A DNA stretch of 64,000 nt. It comes from an uncultured Gammaproteobacteria bacterium (GTDB lineage: Bacteria > Pseudomonadota > Gammaproteobacteria > Steroidobacterales > XN24). The position numbers and the translations under genes were made by a program. A model generated the notes under the pieces. It made no database searches, was not told the DNA's origin, and worked only from the letters and a program-made list of their open reading frames with translations. Positions 9,569 to 19,061 of the stretch are shown here, piece by piece (position 1 is the first letter of the stretch; every line of letters begins with the position of its first letter). Where the stretch lies: contig CAMYOC010000002.1 of assembly GCA_947259915.1 (NCBI GenBank), positions 1-64,000 of the forward strand, in the 5' to 3' direction.

Positions 9569-11020
9569 ATGACCGCGTTTAGCAACGAATTCCTCCAGGA
9601 TCTCCCGCCCAAGGAGCGGCGTTACGACACGCCGGTGGGTGAGAACCTGGTTTTCAGCGTGTTCCCCAACGGCGTCAAGGCCTGGGTCCACGTCTATTCC
9701 TATGAGGGATTCGTGCGCCGTCGCACGATCGGACTGTTCCCGGAGATGGACTACGCCCAGGCTCAGGCAGCGCTATCCCAGAGCCGTCGGATCGTCGCGG
9801 TGGAGCTGCAGCAAGGTGGCTCGCGCCAGCGGGCCCGCGGCATGAGTCGGAACAAGCTCGCGTTGCTGACGGCTGGCGCCGTGATCGGCGGCATCGCCAT
9901 CGCGCTGATTGTCCGGACCCTGACCGACCGCTCGTCAGCGCCGGAAATGACGCCCCCGGTCGCGTCGGTCGAGGCGGATGCCGAACCCGCACCGGCGACC
10001 AGCGCCGCGGCAAGCACCGCATCCGACAGCCCGATGACCCCGATGCGGGAAGACGCGCTTGCGCCGTCAGCCACAGCAGACGCAGATACGCCACCCGGCT
10101 CTGAATCACCGTTGCCGGTAGCCGCCGATGCGGCGCTGGCCACAACCGATCAAGCTGGAGCGAGCGTCGATGGCGCCACCGACGCGGCCGTAGAGGACGC
10201 CGCGCAGGAAGTCGAGGTCCCGGATACGGACGGGTCTGGCGGTGCCGAATCGCCCCAGACTGAATCGCCGACCGCCCTGGCCGCAGCGACGGACGATCCG
10301 CCGGTCGAAGCCGGAGCGACGGACCCGGCCGCCGAGACCAGCGGCGCGACGGACGACCCGGCGCCAGCGCCCGAAACGCTCGACACCTCCGTGGGACAAA
10401 CCGTCGGCGACGCTGCCACTGCCAGCGAAGCAGACCTGCCGGATCTCGAGGGCTCGGCCGGGATCGCCGACCAACCGTCTGGCGAGACCATCGATGACGC
10501 GTTGGAGGAAACGGATGCCGCGGTGGATGCGTTGCCGGGGGCGGTGATTACGCAGCAAGACGGAGACCTCGACGAAGCGGCAGCAGAGCCGGGCGCTGAG
10601 CCGAGTCAGGAACCATCAGACGTCGCGCCCCCGGAACAGGCAACCGGATCAGAAGCAGAGTCTGAGCCGGCTGCACCATCCGCGCCTGCGGTCCGCACCC
10701 AGCTGACCAGCGGGCTGGCCGATATGCAACCGACTGACAAACTGGTCTCGCCCATCGCCATCGCCGCGGGCGACACACGGCGTGTGTATTTCTTCACCGA
10801 AGCCAGCGCCATGACCGGGATGCGCGTCACCCACCGCTGGCAACGTGAGGGCACGACCCTGACTCAGCTGCCGTTCGTGGTGGCCGGCGATCCGTGGCCG
10901 ATCTATTCGAGCAAGGAGATCCTGGCGGAACAGACCGGCGAATGGGAGGTGAGCATCCTCGACGAGGATGGCACGGTGCTCGCGAGCGAGACCTTCCAGG
11001 TGAGCGTCGAGGCGCCCTGA
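9569..11020 (+). CDS. integrase arm-like domain, transmembrane segment and DUF2914 protein
   Basis: A 483-residue protein with three parts. Residues 8-80 resemble the DUF4102/arm-type DNA-binding domain at the N-terminus of P4-like tyrosine integrases: a YDTPVGENLVFSV strand, PNGVKAW, RRRTIGLFPEM and an AQAQAALSQSR helix. A transmembrane helix follows (97-117), then about 260 residues of acidic Ala/Glu/Asp/Pro-rich linker, and a C-terminal domain (about 385-483) matching DUF2914 (GMRVTHRWQREG, PWPIYSSKE, GEWEVSILDEDG). The predicted layout is cytoplasmic N-terminus and periplasmic C-terminus, like RodZ. No integrase catalytic residues are present. The glycosyltransferase gene starts 45 nt downstream. 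Confidence 0.8.
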   Translation: MTAFSNEFLQDLPPKERRYDTPVGENLVFSVFPNGVKAWVHVYSYEGFVRRRTIGLFPEMDYAQAQAALSQSRRIVAVELQQGGSRQRARGMSRNKLALLTAGAVIGGIAIALIVRTLTDRSSAPEMTPPVASVEADAEPAPATSAAASTASDSPMTPMREDALAPSATADADTPPGSESPLPVAADAALATTDQAGASVDGATDAAVEDAAQEVEVPDTDGSGGAESPQTESPTALAAATDDPPVEAGATDPAAETSGATDDPAPAPETLDTSVGQTVGDAATASEADLPDLEGSAGIADQPSGETIDDALEETDAAVDALPGAVITQQDGDLDEAAAEPGAEPSQEPSDVAPPEQATGSEAESEPAAPSAPAVRTQLTSGLADMQPTDKLVSPIAIAAGDTRRVYFFTEASAMTGMRVTHRWQREGTTLTQLPFVVAGDPWPIYSSKEILAEQTGEWEVSILDEDGTVLASETFQVSVEAP

Positions 11021-11065
11021 TCCGGGCGCGGACTCCGTCGTCCCTGCCGACGATCCTCAGATCCA

Positions 11066-11860
11066 ATGGACCGAACCCATCCCATCGACGAGGATCTTCG
11101 AGCGCCCGCGGTCTCGGTCGTGGTGCCGGTGTTCAATGAGGCCGCCAACATCGCGCGGCTGAGCGAAGAGATCCGCGAGGTCCTGGAACACCGATGTGAC
11201 TTCGAATTGCTGTTCGTCGACGACGGCAGTGATGACGGCTCCGACGCCGTGCTGGCCGGGCTGATTAAGGCGGATGGCCGCATCCGGCACCTGCGTCATC
11301 GCTCGCGCTGCGGGCAGAGCGCTGCCTTGCGGACCGGCGTGATCGCCGCAAGCCGTGAACGCATCGTCACCCTGGACGGCGACGGACAAAACGATCCCCG
11401 CGACATTCCCTCGTTGATAGACACCGTGGAGCGCGCGGCCTGTCCGCCGCAGTCGCTGCTGGTCATCGGCCATCGTGTCCGGCGCGAGGACCACTGGATC
11501 AAGCGTTTGGCCTCACGCATCGCCAATGCTGTACGCCAGCGCATCCTCCGCGACCAGACGCCGGACACCGGCTGCGGTCTGAAGGTGTTCTCGCGCAGCA
11601 CCTTTTTGCTGCTGCCCTATTTCGATCACATGCATCGCTTCCTGCCGGCGCTGATCCGCCGTGCCGGAGGTGAGGTGATCTCGGTACCGGTCAGGCATCG
11701 ACCGCGTGAGGCGGGTCGATCCAAGTACGGCATCCTCGATCGTCTGTGGGCCGGTATCGTCGATCTGTTTGGTGTGGTCTGGCTGATCCGTCGCTGTCCT
11801 CCGGACTATTCTCTGCTGCCATCAGAGGTCGAACACACGCCGGACACGGAGCGGAGCTAA
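11066..11860 (+). CDS. family 2 glycosyltransferase (polyprenyl-phosphate sugar transferase type)
   Basis: A 264-residue GT2 enzyme without obvious membrane helices. VSVVVPVFNEAANI and the FVDDGSDDGS nucleotide-sugar motif are intact, with the DGDGQNDP metal-binding motif and the late KYGILDR loop seen in dolichol-phosphate mannose synthase and ArnC-like proteins. It probably charges a polyprenyl phosphate with a sugar in the cytoplasm. The ArnT-like transferase follows 6 nt after its stop, so the pair would make and then use a lipid-linked sugar at the outer face of the inner membrane. Confidence 0.88.
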   Translation: MDRTHPIDEDLRAPAVSVVVPVFNEAANIARLSEEIREVLEHRCDFELLFVDDGSDDGSDAVLAGLIKADGRIRHLRHRSRCGQSAALRTGVIAASRERIVTLDGDGQNDPRDIPSLIDTVERAACPPQSLLVIGHRVRREDHWIKRLASRIANAVRQRILRDQTPDTGCGLKVFSRSTFLLLPYFDHMHRFLPALIRRAGGEVISVPVRHRPREAGRSKYGILDRLWAGIVDLFGVVWLIRRCPPDYSLLPSEVEHTPDTERS

Positions 11861-11866
11861 GGGGAC

Positions 11867-13591
11867 ATGAGCGGCGCGAACGGTTATGGGAGCGGAACGA
11901 CCACGAGCCGCCATGTGTTGCTGCTGTTTCTGTTCGGCGCGGCGGTACTGATGTCCGGTCTCGGGCTGCGTGATCCCTGGGCGCCCGACGAACCCCGCTT
12001 CGCGCTGATCGCCCGCGACATGCTGATCAGCGGTGACTGGCTGATCCCACGCGTCGGCGGCGATCTGTATCCGGACAAACCGCCGCTGTTTATGTGGCTG
12101 GTCGCCGTCTGCACCTGGCTCACCGGCTCTCTGCGCGTGGGCTTTATGCTGCCCTCGATGCTGGCCAGCCTCGGCGTGCTTTGGCTGGTGTTCGATCTGG
12201 CGCGCCGGCTCTGGGACCGGGACACCGCGGTAGCCGCCGGTCTGGTGCTGCTGACTACGCTGCAGTTTCCACTCCAGGCTCACAGCGCGCAGATCGACGC
12301 GAGTCTGTGTTTCTTCACCACCTTATCGCTGTACGGTCTGCTCAGGCATCTGCTGCTGGGGCCAGCATGGGGCTGGTATCTGGCCGGCTGGGCTGCTGCC
12401 GGTCTCGGCATCATTACCAAGGGCGTCGGCATCCTGCCGCTGCTGATCCTGCTGCCCTGGGTCTGGGCACGACGACGACGCTGGATCGAGACCCCGTCCG
12501 GTCCGCGACTGTTGTGGTTCGCCGGACCGCTGGTGATGCTGGCGGCCATCGGCCTGTGGTTGCTGCCGATGCTGCTGCATACCTGGAACAGTCTCGACCC
12601 CGATCTGACCGCCTATCGGGACAACATCCTGATGAAGCAGACCATGGAGCGTTATGCCCGGTCCTGGGGCCATATCCAGCCGCCATGGTATTTCCTCACC
12701 AACGTGATCCCGTTGCTGTGGCTGCCCACGGTGGTGTTAGCGCCCTGGCTATGGCCACGCTGGCGCGCCTGTTTCCGCGGCGAGTCCACGCCGGTCTTGC
12801 TGCTGTTGTGCTGGATCCTGCTGGTGCTGGCCTTTTTCAGCGCCACGCCGGGCAAACGCGGTGTCTATCTGCTGCCGGCGGTACCGGCACTGGCACTGGC
12901 GGTCGCACCATGGGCGCGGAGCCTGTCGACGCGGACCGGCGTACGCACGTTGGCGCTGATCTTTGTCGGGCTGGTGACCGTGGCCTGCGCCGCGTTCGCA
13001 CTACGACCACCAGCGAATCTGATCGAGCAGGCCGGCGCCAGTGCCGGCACGCTGCGCGGATTGTTCGCCGCCTGGTCCCTCTCGGGGATGGCGATCCTGG
13101 CGGTGTGCCGCCTTCGGCGCGCCTCGATCGGTGTTATTGCGATGGTGGCGATACTGATGATCGGCTACGGCGCGGTCGTGTTCCCGGTGGCAAACGCGCT
13201 GCGCTCCGGCAGCAACATCCCGCGTGCGGCAGAGGCTCTGCTGGAGCGGGACGAGACCCTGGGCCTGGTGCGCTGGAAGGAGCAGTTCCTGCTCCACGCC
13301 AGTCGCCCGCTGGTGCACTTCGGTTACCGGCGCAACGTCGAGGCAGAGGAGATGGCGGATGCATTGGCCTGGCTGGGACGGAATCCGGATCGCGCGCTGG
13401 TGCTGCGGGAGACTGATATCGAACCATGCTTCAATCCCGAGCGCGCGCAACATCTGGGTTACGCGCATCGCCATGACTGGTATCTGCTGCGCGCGGCGGC
13501 GTTGACCGGGTCATGCGACACGCCGGCAGCGCCGGTCTATCGAGTGGAATACAGCCCCGCCGGACGCTATCGACTACCGCGCGCAGACTGA
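11867..13591 (+). CDS. ArnT-like glycosyltransferase (family 39/83), integral membrane
   Basis: A 574-residue polytopic membrane protein with about 12 hydrophobic segments. The N-terminal periplasmic loop has the acidic motif RDPWAPDEPRFA (catalytic DE of GT-C enzymes), followed by YPDKPPLFMW and later PGKRGVYLLP. These match the ArnT/PMT family, which transfers sugars from undecaprenyl phosphate to lipid A or other envelope acceptors. It is translationally close to the GT2 gene. No L-Ara4N biosynthesis genes are nearby, so the sugar is unknown. It ends 4 nt before the convergent 2-oxoacid oxidoreductase operon. Confidence 0.88.
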   Translation: MSGANGYGSGTTTSRHVLLLFLFGAAVLMSGLGLRDPWAPDEPRFALIARDMLISGDWLIPRVGGDLYPDKPPLFMWLVAVCTWLTGSLRVGFMLPSMLASLGVLWLVFDLARRLWDRDTAVAAGLVLLTTLQFPLQAHSAQIDASLCFFTTLSLYGLLRHLLLGPAWGWYLAGWAAAGLGIITKGVGILPLLILLPWVWARRRRWIETPSGPRLLWFAGPLVMLAAIGLWLLPMLLHTWNSLDPDLTAYRDNILMKQTMERYARSWGHIQPPWYFLTNVIPLLWLPTVVLAPWLWPRWRACFRGESTPVLLLLCWILLVLAFFSATPGKRGVYLLPAVPALALAVAPWARSLSTRTGVRTLALIFVGLVTVACAAFALRPPANLIEQAGASAGTLRGLFAAWSLSGMAILAVCRLRRASIGVIAMVAILMIGYGAVVFPVANALRSGSNIPRAAEALLERDETLGLVRWKEQFLLHASRPLVHFGYRRNVEAEEMADALAWLGRNPDRALVLRETDIEPCFNPERAQHLGYAHRHDWYLLRAAALTGSCDTPAAPVYRVEYSPAGRYRLPRAD

Positions 13592-13595
13592 GCGC

Positions 13596-14651
13596 CTAGC
13601 GATAACGCGCGAGGATCGCGCCCAGACCCTCGGAACCCGGGCACAGCGTGTCCCATTCCAGACGATTCAACGGCACCTGCACCGTGTGGTTTAGCATGTG
13701 CATGTCCGGTTCGGATCCGTCCACATAGAGCAATCCGGTAACGTGCTCGCCGGCCTTCTGCCGCTTACGCAGGAACGCGTAGGCGCTGGCGCGGTCGGTG
13801 GGATCATGATCGGGCGACACTTTGCGCAGAACGATATGACTGCCGTCATGAAGGTCGACCTTGATCGATTCTCCGGCCTCATACTCAGCCATGATCTCGG
13901 TCGCCGGCGCCACGAAGTCCGTGTGCACCGCAGGCTGATAATGCTGTCGGGTGAAGGCGTAGCTCTTGGTGGAATCCTCGTGGTCGTTAAACGTCACGCA
14001 AGGCGAGAGCACGTCGATCAACGCAAAACCGCGATGCCGCATGGCCGCCTTGATCAACGGCACCAGCTGCGCCTTGTCGCCAGAGAAACTGCGAGCGACA
14101 AACGTCCCGCCCATGGTCAGCGCGGTCAACGCCGGATCGATAGGCGGTTGTTCGTTGCGCTCGCCTTTCTTCGCCTTGCTGCCGACATCGGCCGAGGCCG
14201 AAAACTGGCCCTTGGTCAGACCATAGACCCCGTTGTTCTCGATGATGTAGACCATGTTGAGATTGCGTCGCATGGCATGACAGAACTGGCCCAGACCGAT
14301 AGACAGAGAATCGCCGTCGCCGGAGACACCGATGTAATGCAGATCCTGGTTGGCGGCATTGGCACCGGTGGCCACCGCGGGCATGCGCCCATGCACCGAG
14401 TTAAAACCATGGGACGCACTAAGGAAATAGGCCGGCGTCTTTGACGAACAACCGATGCCGCTGACCTTGGCCACCCGGTGCGGCGCGATCGAAAGCTCAA
14501 AACAGGCCTGGATGATGGAGGCGGTAATCGAATCGTGTCCGCAGCCGGCGCACAGGGTGGACATCCCGCCTTCGTAGTCTCTTCGGGTCAGACCCAGTTC
14601 GTTGCGTGGCAACCCGGGATGGGCGACCCTCGGCTTGGGCATAAAACTCAT
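13596..14651 (-). CDS. 2-oxoacid:acceptor oxidoreductase, beta (TPP-binding) subunit
   Basis: A 351-residue subunit that binds thiamine diphosphate and one Fe-S cluster. The CAGCGHD and GIGCSSK motifs plus a later Cys in SPCVTFND are the expected cluster ligands. The TPP/Mg motif begins GDGD and ends about 25 residues later at ENNGVYG. It works with the alpha-gamma subunit encoded just upstream (start overlaps that stop by 4 bp) to convert a 2-oxoacid plus CoA to acyl-CoA and CO2. 2-Oxoglutarate is the most likely substrate by family, but the substrate cannot be read from the sequence. It is the last gene of a three-gene leftward operon. Confidence 0.92.
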   Translation of the reverse strand: MSFMPKPRVAHPGLPRNELGLTRRDYEGGMSTLCAGCGHDSITASIIQACFELSIAPHRVAKVSGIGCSSKTPAYFLSASHGFNSVHGRMPAVATGANAANQDLHYIGVSGDGDSLSIGLGQFCHAMRRNLNMVYIIENNGVYGLTKGQFSASADVGSKAKKGERNEQPPIDPALTALTMGGTFVARSFSGDKAQLVPLIKAAMRHRGFALIDVLSPCVTFNDHEDSTKSYAFTRQHYQPAVHTDFVAPATEIMAEYEAGESIKVDLHDGSHIVLRKVSPDHDPTDRASAYAFLRKRQKAGEHVTGLLYVDGSEPDMHMLNHTVQVPLNRLEWDTLCPGSEGLGAILARYR

Positions 14652-16471
14652 GCGGCCTCTCCCTGCGCCAGCAACCGGCGGATACCCTCGATAACGTCCT
14701 CCGCACCGATCGGCATGCCATCGTAATGCAGCACCGGCTGTAGTTTCTCCGGGCGCGCGCCGCCCTCGCTGATCAGAAGCTGGCGCATCTGAGCGTCGCG
14801 ATTCTGCTCCACGACGAAGATCTGCTCATGTCGCTCGAGGAAGGACCGGACCTCGTCGCCGAACGGGAACGCGCGCAGACGCAGATAATGCAGATGGATG
14901 CCCTCCGCCTCCAGCAGATCCAATGCCTCGCGGATGGCACCATCACAGCTGCCGAAGGAGATCAGACCAAGCTCCGTTGCCGAGCGCGCTGGCGTCTCGA
15001 TGGCGGCAGGCACCAGGCCCGCGGCGGTGTCGAACTTGCGCAACAATCGATCGACCACCGCCTGATACTCCTCGGCATCTTCGGTATAGCGCCCCTCAGC
15101 ATTGTGTCCGGAGCCGCGGGTGAAATAGCTGCCACGGGGATGATCACCAGGCAGCGTCCGCCAGCAGATACCGTCGCCATCCACGTCATCGTAACGCCAG
15201 AACTCATCCATGTTCTCCAGGGTCTCGGCATCCAGCACCTTGCCGCGGTCCGGGCGATACTCGTCGTCCCATTGCAGCATCGGGCACATCCAGTCGTTCA
15301 TACCGATATCCAGATCCGACAACACCAGCACTGGCGTCTGCAGACGCTCGGCGAGATCAAACGCTTCCACCGCCAGATAGAAGCACTCCTCGGGGTTGGC
15401 CGGGAACAACAGCACATGACGGGTATCGCCATGGGACGCATAGGCGCAGGAGAGGATGTCGCATTGCTGGGTACGCGTGGGCATCCCGGTCGACGGCCCG
15501 ACCCGCTGCACATCGAACAACACCGCCGGTATCTCGGCGAAATAGCCGAACCCGAGGAACTCACTCATCAGAGAGATGCCGGGGCCGCTGGTCGGTGTAA
15601 ACGCCCGCGCTCCGTTCCAGTTCGCGCCCAGCACCATGCCTATGGCGGCGAGTTCGTCCTCGGCCTGGATCACGCAATAACTTCGCTCACCGGTCTCGGC
15701 ATCGACCCGCAGACGGGCGCAAAATGACTTGTAGGCATCCATCAGTGAGGTCGACGGTGTGATCGGATACCAGGCGCCCACTGTGGCGCCCGCATAGACA
15801 CAGCCGAGGCCGGCAGCGGTATTGCCATCGATCATGACCATGTCCGCGGTCTTGTCCATCGCTTCGACGCGGCACGGCAACGGGCACTGGAAGTGCTGCA
15901 TGGCGTAGTCAAAACCCATGCGGATCGCCTGCTGATTTGCCTCGACCAGCTTCGGCTTGCGGGCGAAGGACTGCTCCAACAAACCGCTGATCACCTCCAG
16001 ATCCAGATCGAGCAACGCGGCGACAGCGCCGACATAGACGACGTTTTTCATCAGGATCCGCGCGCGTACGCCGTCAAAGTTCTCGTTGCAGATCTTCGAC
16101 AAGGGGATACCGAGGATGGTGATGTCCTCCCGCTGCAGCTGATGGCTGCGTGGCCAGGTGGAGTCGTAGATCAGATAACCACCCGGGCTGACCTCCTGCA
16201 GATCCTGCGCGTAGGTCTCGGCATTCATCGCCACCATCAGGTCGACATGAGAGGCGCGGGCGACATAGCCGTCGCGACTGACGCGGATCTCGTACCAGGT
16301 CGGCAGCCCCTGGATATTGGACGGGAAGTAGTTCTTCCCGGCGACCGGCACGCCCATGCGGAAGATGGCTTTCATCAGCAGGCTGTTGGCGCTGGCCGAG
16401 CCAGTGCCGTTGACGTTGGCCAGCTTGATGACGAAGTCGTTTATGCGGTCTGGCGCTTGCGGCTCTGCCAT
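14648..16471 (-). CDS. 2-oxoacid:acceptor oxidoreductase, fused gamma-alpha subunit
   Basis: A 607-residue protein in which an N-terminal gamma domain (residues 1-190, with NGTGSASANSLLMKA near the start) is fused to the pyrimidine-binding alpha domain (from about 215; GNTAAGLGCVYAG, YPITPSTSLMD, TSGPGISLMSEFLG). This is the KorA/OforA gamma-alpha arrangement. Its start lies 31 bp inside the upstream FAD-protein gene and its stop overlaps the beta start, so translation of all three is probably coupled. No separate 2[4Fe-4S] delta subunit gene exists here; that role is probably taken by the C-terminal Fe-S domains of the upstream protein. Confidence 0.92.
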   Translation of the reverse strand: MAEPQAPDRINDFVIKLANVNGTGSASANSLLMKAIFRMGVPVAGKNYFPSNIQGLPTWYEIRVSRDGYVARASHVDLMVAMNAETYAQDLQEVSPGGYLIYDSTWPRSHQLQREDITILGIPLSKICNENFDGVRARILMKNVVYVGAVAALLDLDLEVISGLLEQSFARKPKLVEANQQAIRMGFDYAMQHFQCPLPCRVEAMDKTADMVMIDGNTAAGLGCVYAGATVGAWYPITPSTSLMDAYKSFCARLRVDAETGERSYCVIQAEDELAAIGMVLGANWNGARAFTPTSGPGISLMSEFLGFGYFAEIPAVLFDVQRVGPSTGMPTRTQQCDILSCAYASHGDTRHVLLFPANPEECFYLAVEAFDLAERLQTPVLVLSDLDIGMNDWMCPMLQWDDEYRPDRGKVLDAETLENMDEFWRYDDVDGDGICWRTLPGDHPRGSYFTRGSGHNAEGRYTEDAEEYQAVVDRLLRKFDTAAGLVPAAIETPARSATELGLISFGSCDGAIREALDLLEAEGIHLHYLRLRAFPFGDEVRSFLERHEQIFVVEQNRDAQMRQLLISEGGARPEKLQPVLHYDGMPIGAEDVIEGIRRLLAQGEAA

Positions 16472-18252
16472 GCCTCGTCCTCGTCCACGGCGTAGGGGAA
16501 CTTGAACTTACTCTTCTGCATGTCCCATGCGGCGGTGGGGCAGCGCTCGGCGCAGAGTCCACAATGCACACACAGGTTCTCGTCCTTGATCATCAGCCGT
16601 CCGGTGTATTTGAGCGGAGCGGACGCGAACAGCGCCTGTTCGGGGTTGTCCGCCGGTGCTTTCAGCCTGCCGCGCAACTCCTCTTCGGATCCGTCCGCCG
16701 TCATGGTCAGGCAATCGGTGGGGCAGATATCGATACAGGCATCACACTCGATACACAAAGAGTCGGTGAACACGGTCTGCACATCACAGTTCAGACAGCG
16801 CTGGACTTCATACGCCGCCTGTTCGGGGCTGAATCCCAGCTCGACCTCGATGTCGAGCTTGCGGAAACGCTCTTTGAGGTCCACGTGCGGCATCAGGCGC
16901 CGCTCGGCGGAGTTGTAGTCGTTAGCGTAGGCCCACTCGTGGATACCCATCTTGCGGCTGGACAGGTTCATGGTGACCGGCAGACGATCCTCCAGCGCCT
17001 CGCCCTGGCAGTGGCGATGGATCGACACCGCCGCCTGGTGACCATGCTCGACCGCCCAGATGATGTTCTTGGGTCCGAACGCCGAGTCGCCACCAAAGAA
17101 CACGCCGGGTCGCGTCGCCTGGAACGTGGTCTCGTCGACCAGCGGTACGTCCCATTGGTCAAACTCGATACCCAGATCGCGCTCGATCCACGGGCAAGCA
17201 TTGTCCTGACCGATGGCCAGCACGACATCGTCACAAAAGATGGTGCGCTCGCCGGTCACCCGGCTGTCGAGGATCCGGCCGCGCTCATCGAGATCGTATT
17301 CCATGACATCGAACAACATGCCGCGCAGCCGACCGTTCTCGATCAGGAACTCGCGCGGCGAGTGATTGACGATGATCTCGACGTTCTCTTCCTCGGCGTC
17401 CTCGAGCTCCCAGTCAGATGCCTTGAAAAACGCCCGTGGTTTGCGCGCCATCACCTTGACGTCGTGGGCGCCGAGCCGCAATGAGGATCGGCAGCAATCC
17501 ATCGCGGTATTGCCGACACCGATAATCAGCACCCGTTCGCCGATACGCTCGACATGATCGAAGGCCACCGATTCCAGCCAGTCGATGCCGATATGGATAT
17601 TGGCCGCCGCCGCTTCCCGGCCGGGCAGCTTGAGGTCCTTGCCCCGCGGCGCACCGCTGCCGATAAACACCGCATCCCAGCCCTCATCCAGCAGCGCACG
17701 CATGCTCTGGATACGTTGGCCCAGCCGCAGGTCGACGCCCATGTCGACGATCATGTCGATCTCACCATCCAGCACCTTGTCGGGGAGCCTGAACGAAGGG
17801 ATGTTCGAGCGCATCAATCCACCGGGTTTCTCCAGCGCCTCGAAAATCGTCACCGCATAGCCCAGGGGCATCAGGTCGTTGGCGACCGTCAGCGATGCGG
17901 GACCGGCGCCGACGCAGGCGATGCGTTTGCCGTTCTTCGCCGCCGGGATCCGCGGCAAACGGTCGGCGATATCGTCGCGCAGATCCGCCGCCACGCGCTT
18001 CAGGCGACAGATTGCGACGGGCTTGTCCTCGACCCGGCCGCGCCGGCACGCCGGTTCGCAAGGTCTGTCGCAGACGCGACCGAGAATCCCCGGGAACACG
18101 TTCGATTCCCGGTTGACCATGTAGGCGTCGTTGAAGTGACCCTGGGCGATGAGCCGGATGTATTCCGGCACGTCGGTATGGGCCGGGCAGGCCCACTGGC
18201 AATCGACGACCCGATGGTAATAACCCGGGTCAGAGGTGTCGGTTCGTTTCAC
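16441..18252 (-). CDS. FAD/NAD(P)-binding iron-sulfur oxidoreductase (GltD-like), partner of 2-oxoacid oxidoreductase
   Basis: A 603-residue flavoprotein. The N-terminus carries the GltD-type Fe-S domain (CQWACPAHTDVPEY, CDRPCEPACRRG). Two Rossmann dinucleotide sites follow: VGAGPASLTVAND for FAD and IGVGNTAMDCCRS for NAD(P). The last 130 residues hold two ferredoxin-type [4Fe-4S] motifs (CIECDACIDICPTDC and CVHCGLCAERCPTA). It should pass electrons between the 2-oxoacid oxidoreductase and NAD(P)H or ferredoxin. The start is GTG directly after an in-frame stop, with only a weak ribosome site. It is the first gene of the operon; the promoter should lie in 18253-18423, where I see no convincing -35/-10 pair. 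Confidence 0.9.
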   Translation of the reverse strand: MKRTDTSDPGYYHRVVDCQWACPAHTDVPEYIRLIAQGHFNDAYMVNRESNVFPGILGRVCDRPCEPACRRGRVEDKPVAICRLKRVAADLRDDIADRLPRIPAAKNGKRIACVGAGPASLTVANDLMPLGYAVTIFEALEKPGGLMRSNIPSFRLPDKVLDGEIDMIVDMGVDLRLGQRIQSMRALLDEGWDAVFIGSGAPRGKDLKLPGREAAAANIHIGIDWLESVAFDHVERIGERVLIIGVGNTAMDCCRSSLRLGAHDVKVMARKPRAFFKASDWELEDAEEENVEIIVNHSPREFLIENGRLRGMLFDVMEYDLDERGRILDSRVTGERTIFCDDVVLAIGQDNACPWIERDLGIEFDQWDVPLVDETTFQATRPGVFFGGDSAFGPKNIIWAVEHGHQAAVSIHRHCQGEALEDRLPVTMNLSSRKMGIHEWAYANDYNSAERRLMPHVDLKERFRKLDIEVELGFSPEQAAYEVQRCLNCDVQTVFTDSLCIECDACIDICPTDCLTMTADGSEEELRGRLKAPADNPEQALFASAPLKYTGRLMIKDENLCVHCGLCAERCPTAAWDMQKSKFKFPYAVDEDEAWQSRKRQTA

Positions 18253-18423
18253 TCAGCTCGGCGGCCGCATTGCTGCAGTGCCGCGCTCCTCCATATGCGG
18301 TCGTCTGGAGCGACCGTCGCCGCCTAGCTTAGCGACTCATGCAGGAAACACAATGCTGCACTTCCCGGTTTGCAGAACAGCTGCATCCGGGGTGCGTCAG
18401 CAGGTTGCCGAACGTGGTGAGGG

Positions 18424-18900
18424 TCAGGATGCCGGATGACTGATACGGGTGAACTCGGCACCGCGCATCAGCTTGCGGAAGCTGGTGCGATCGACATGCA
18501 CCAATTCGCGATGATCGCCAGCTTCGAAATACACGTCTTCCATCTTCATCAGCGCCCTGTCGACGATGGTCGGCACCCGGTAGTCGGGTCCGAGCGGGGG
18601 CACCGCGCCTTGCTCGCAGTCAAAAAACACGCGACCCATTTCTTCTTCCGACATCAACACGAGCTGCGGTCGCCGCAGCATGCTGCGCATAGAATCCAGA
18701 TCCAGGTTGTGGCTGGCCGGTATCACCGCCAGCAGCGGTCCCAGATCGTCCTTGAGCGCCACGGCCTTGGCCAGTTGCTCTTCGGCGATGTGAGCCGTGT
18801 GCGCGGTTTCGGCGCTGGTCGATGAATGGGTGTGTTTGAGGATCTGGAAGTCGACGTCGGTCAGGGTCAGTGCGAAGTCGACGGTGCTGGCGATGCCCAT
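18424..18900 (-). CDS. YbaK/ProX-type aminoacyl-tRNA deacylase domain protein
   Basis: A 158-residue single-domain protein of the YbaK/prolyl-tRNA editing family, which hydrolyses mischarged aminoacyl-tRNA in trans. The family pattern is visible: an N-terminal H(S/T) stretch, the helix with AKAVALKDD (candidate catalytic Lys about 50), the strand LLAVIPASHNLDL, and the conserved GAVPPLG loop. AGGGGG is 6 nt upstream of the ATG and a perfect -10 hexamer lies just beyond. Which amino acid it clears cannot be told. It stands alone between the oxidoreductase operon and the divergent repeat-protein gene. Confidence 0.85.
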   Translation of the reverse strand: MGIASTVDFALTLTDVDFQILKHTHSSTSAETAHTAHIAEEQLAKAVALKDDLGPLLAVIPASHNLDLDSMRSMLRRPQLVLMSEEEMGRVFFDCEQGAVPPLGPDYRVPTIVDRALMKMEDVYFEAGDHRELVHVDRTSFRKLMRGAEFTRISHPAS

Positions 18901-18942
18901 ATTGCCCCCTGATGGCTCTGATAATGCGTTTGTTGTGCCTCA

Positions 18943-18948
18943 ATTATA
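18943..18948 (-). promoter_or_regulatory. sigma-70 type -10 element for the YbaK-like gene
   Basis: On the minus strand this is a perfect TATAAT. The implied start of transcription is near 18936, giving a leader of about 36 nt with a good AGGGGG ribosome site. No good -35 is seen at 17 bp (TAGGAC). Confidence 0.5.
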
Positions 18949-19061
18949 GCGTGTCCGGTGGTCGCGTCCTAAATCCGCGCTGCCGCCTGTCAACCGATCC
19001 GCACCCGGCCCGTTGTATCTCCTGAAGACCCGCTACGGCGGACAAAAAAGGAGATAAGTCA

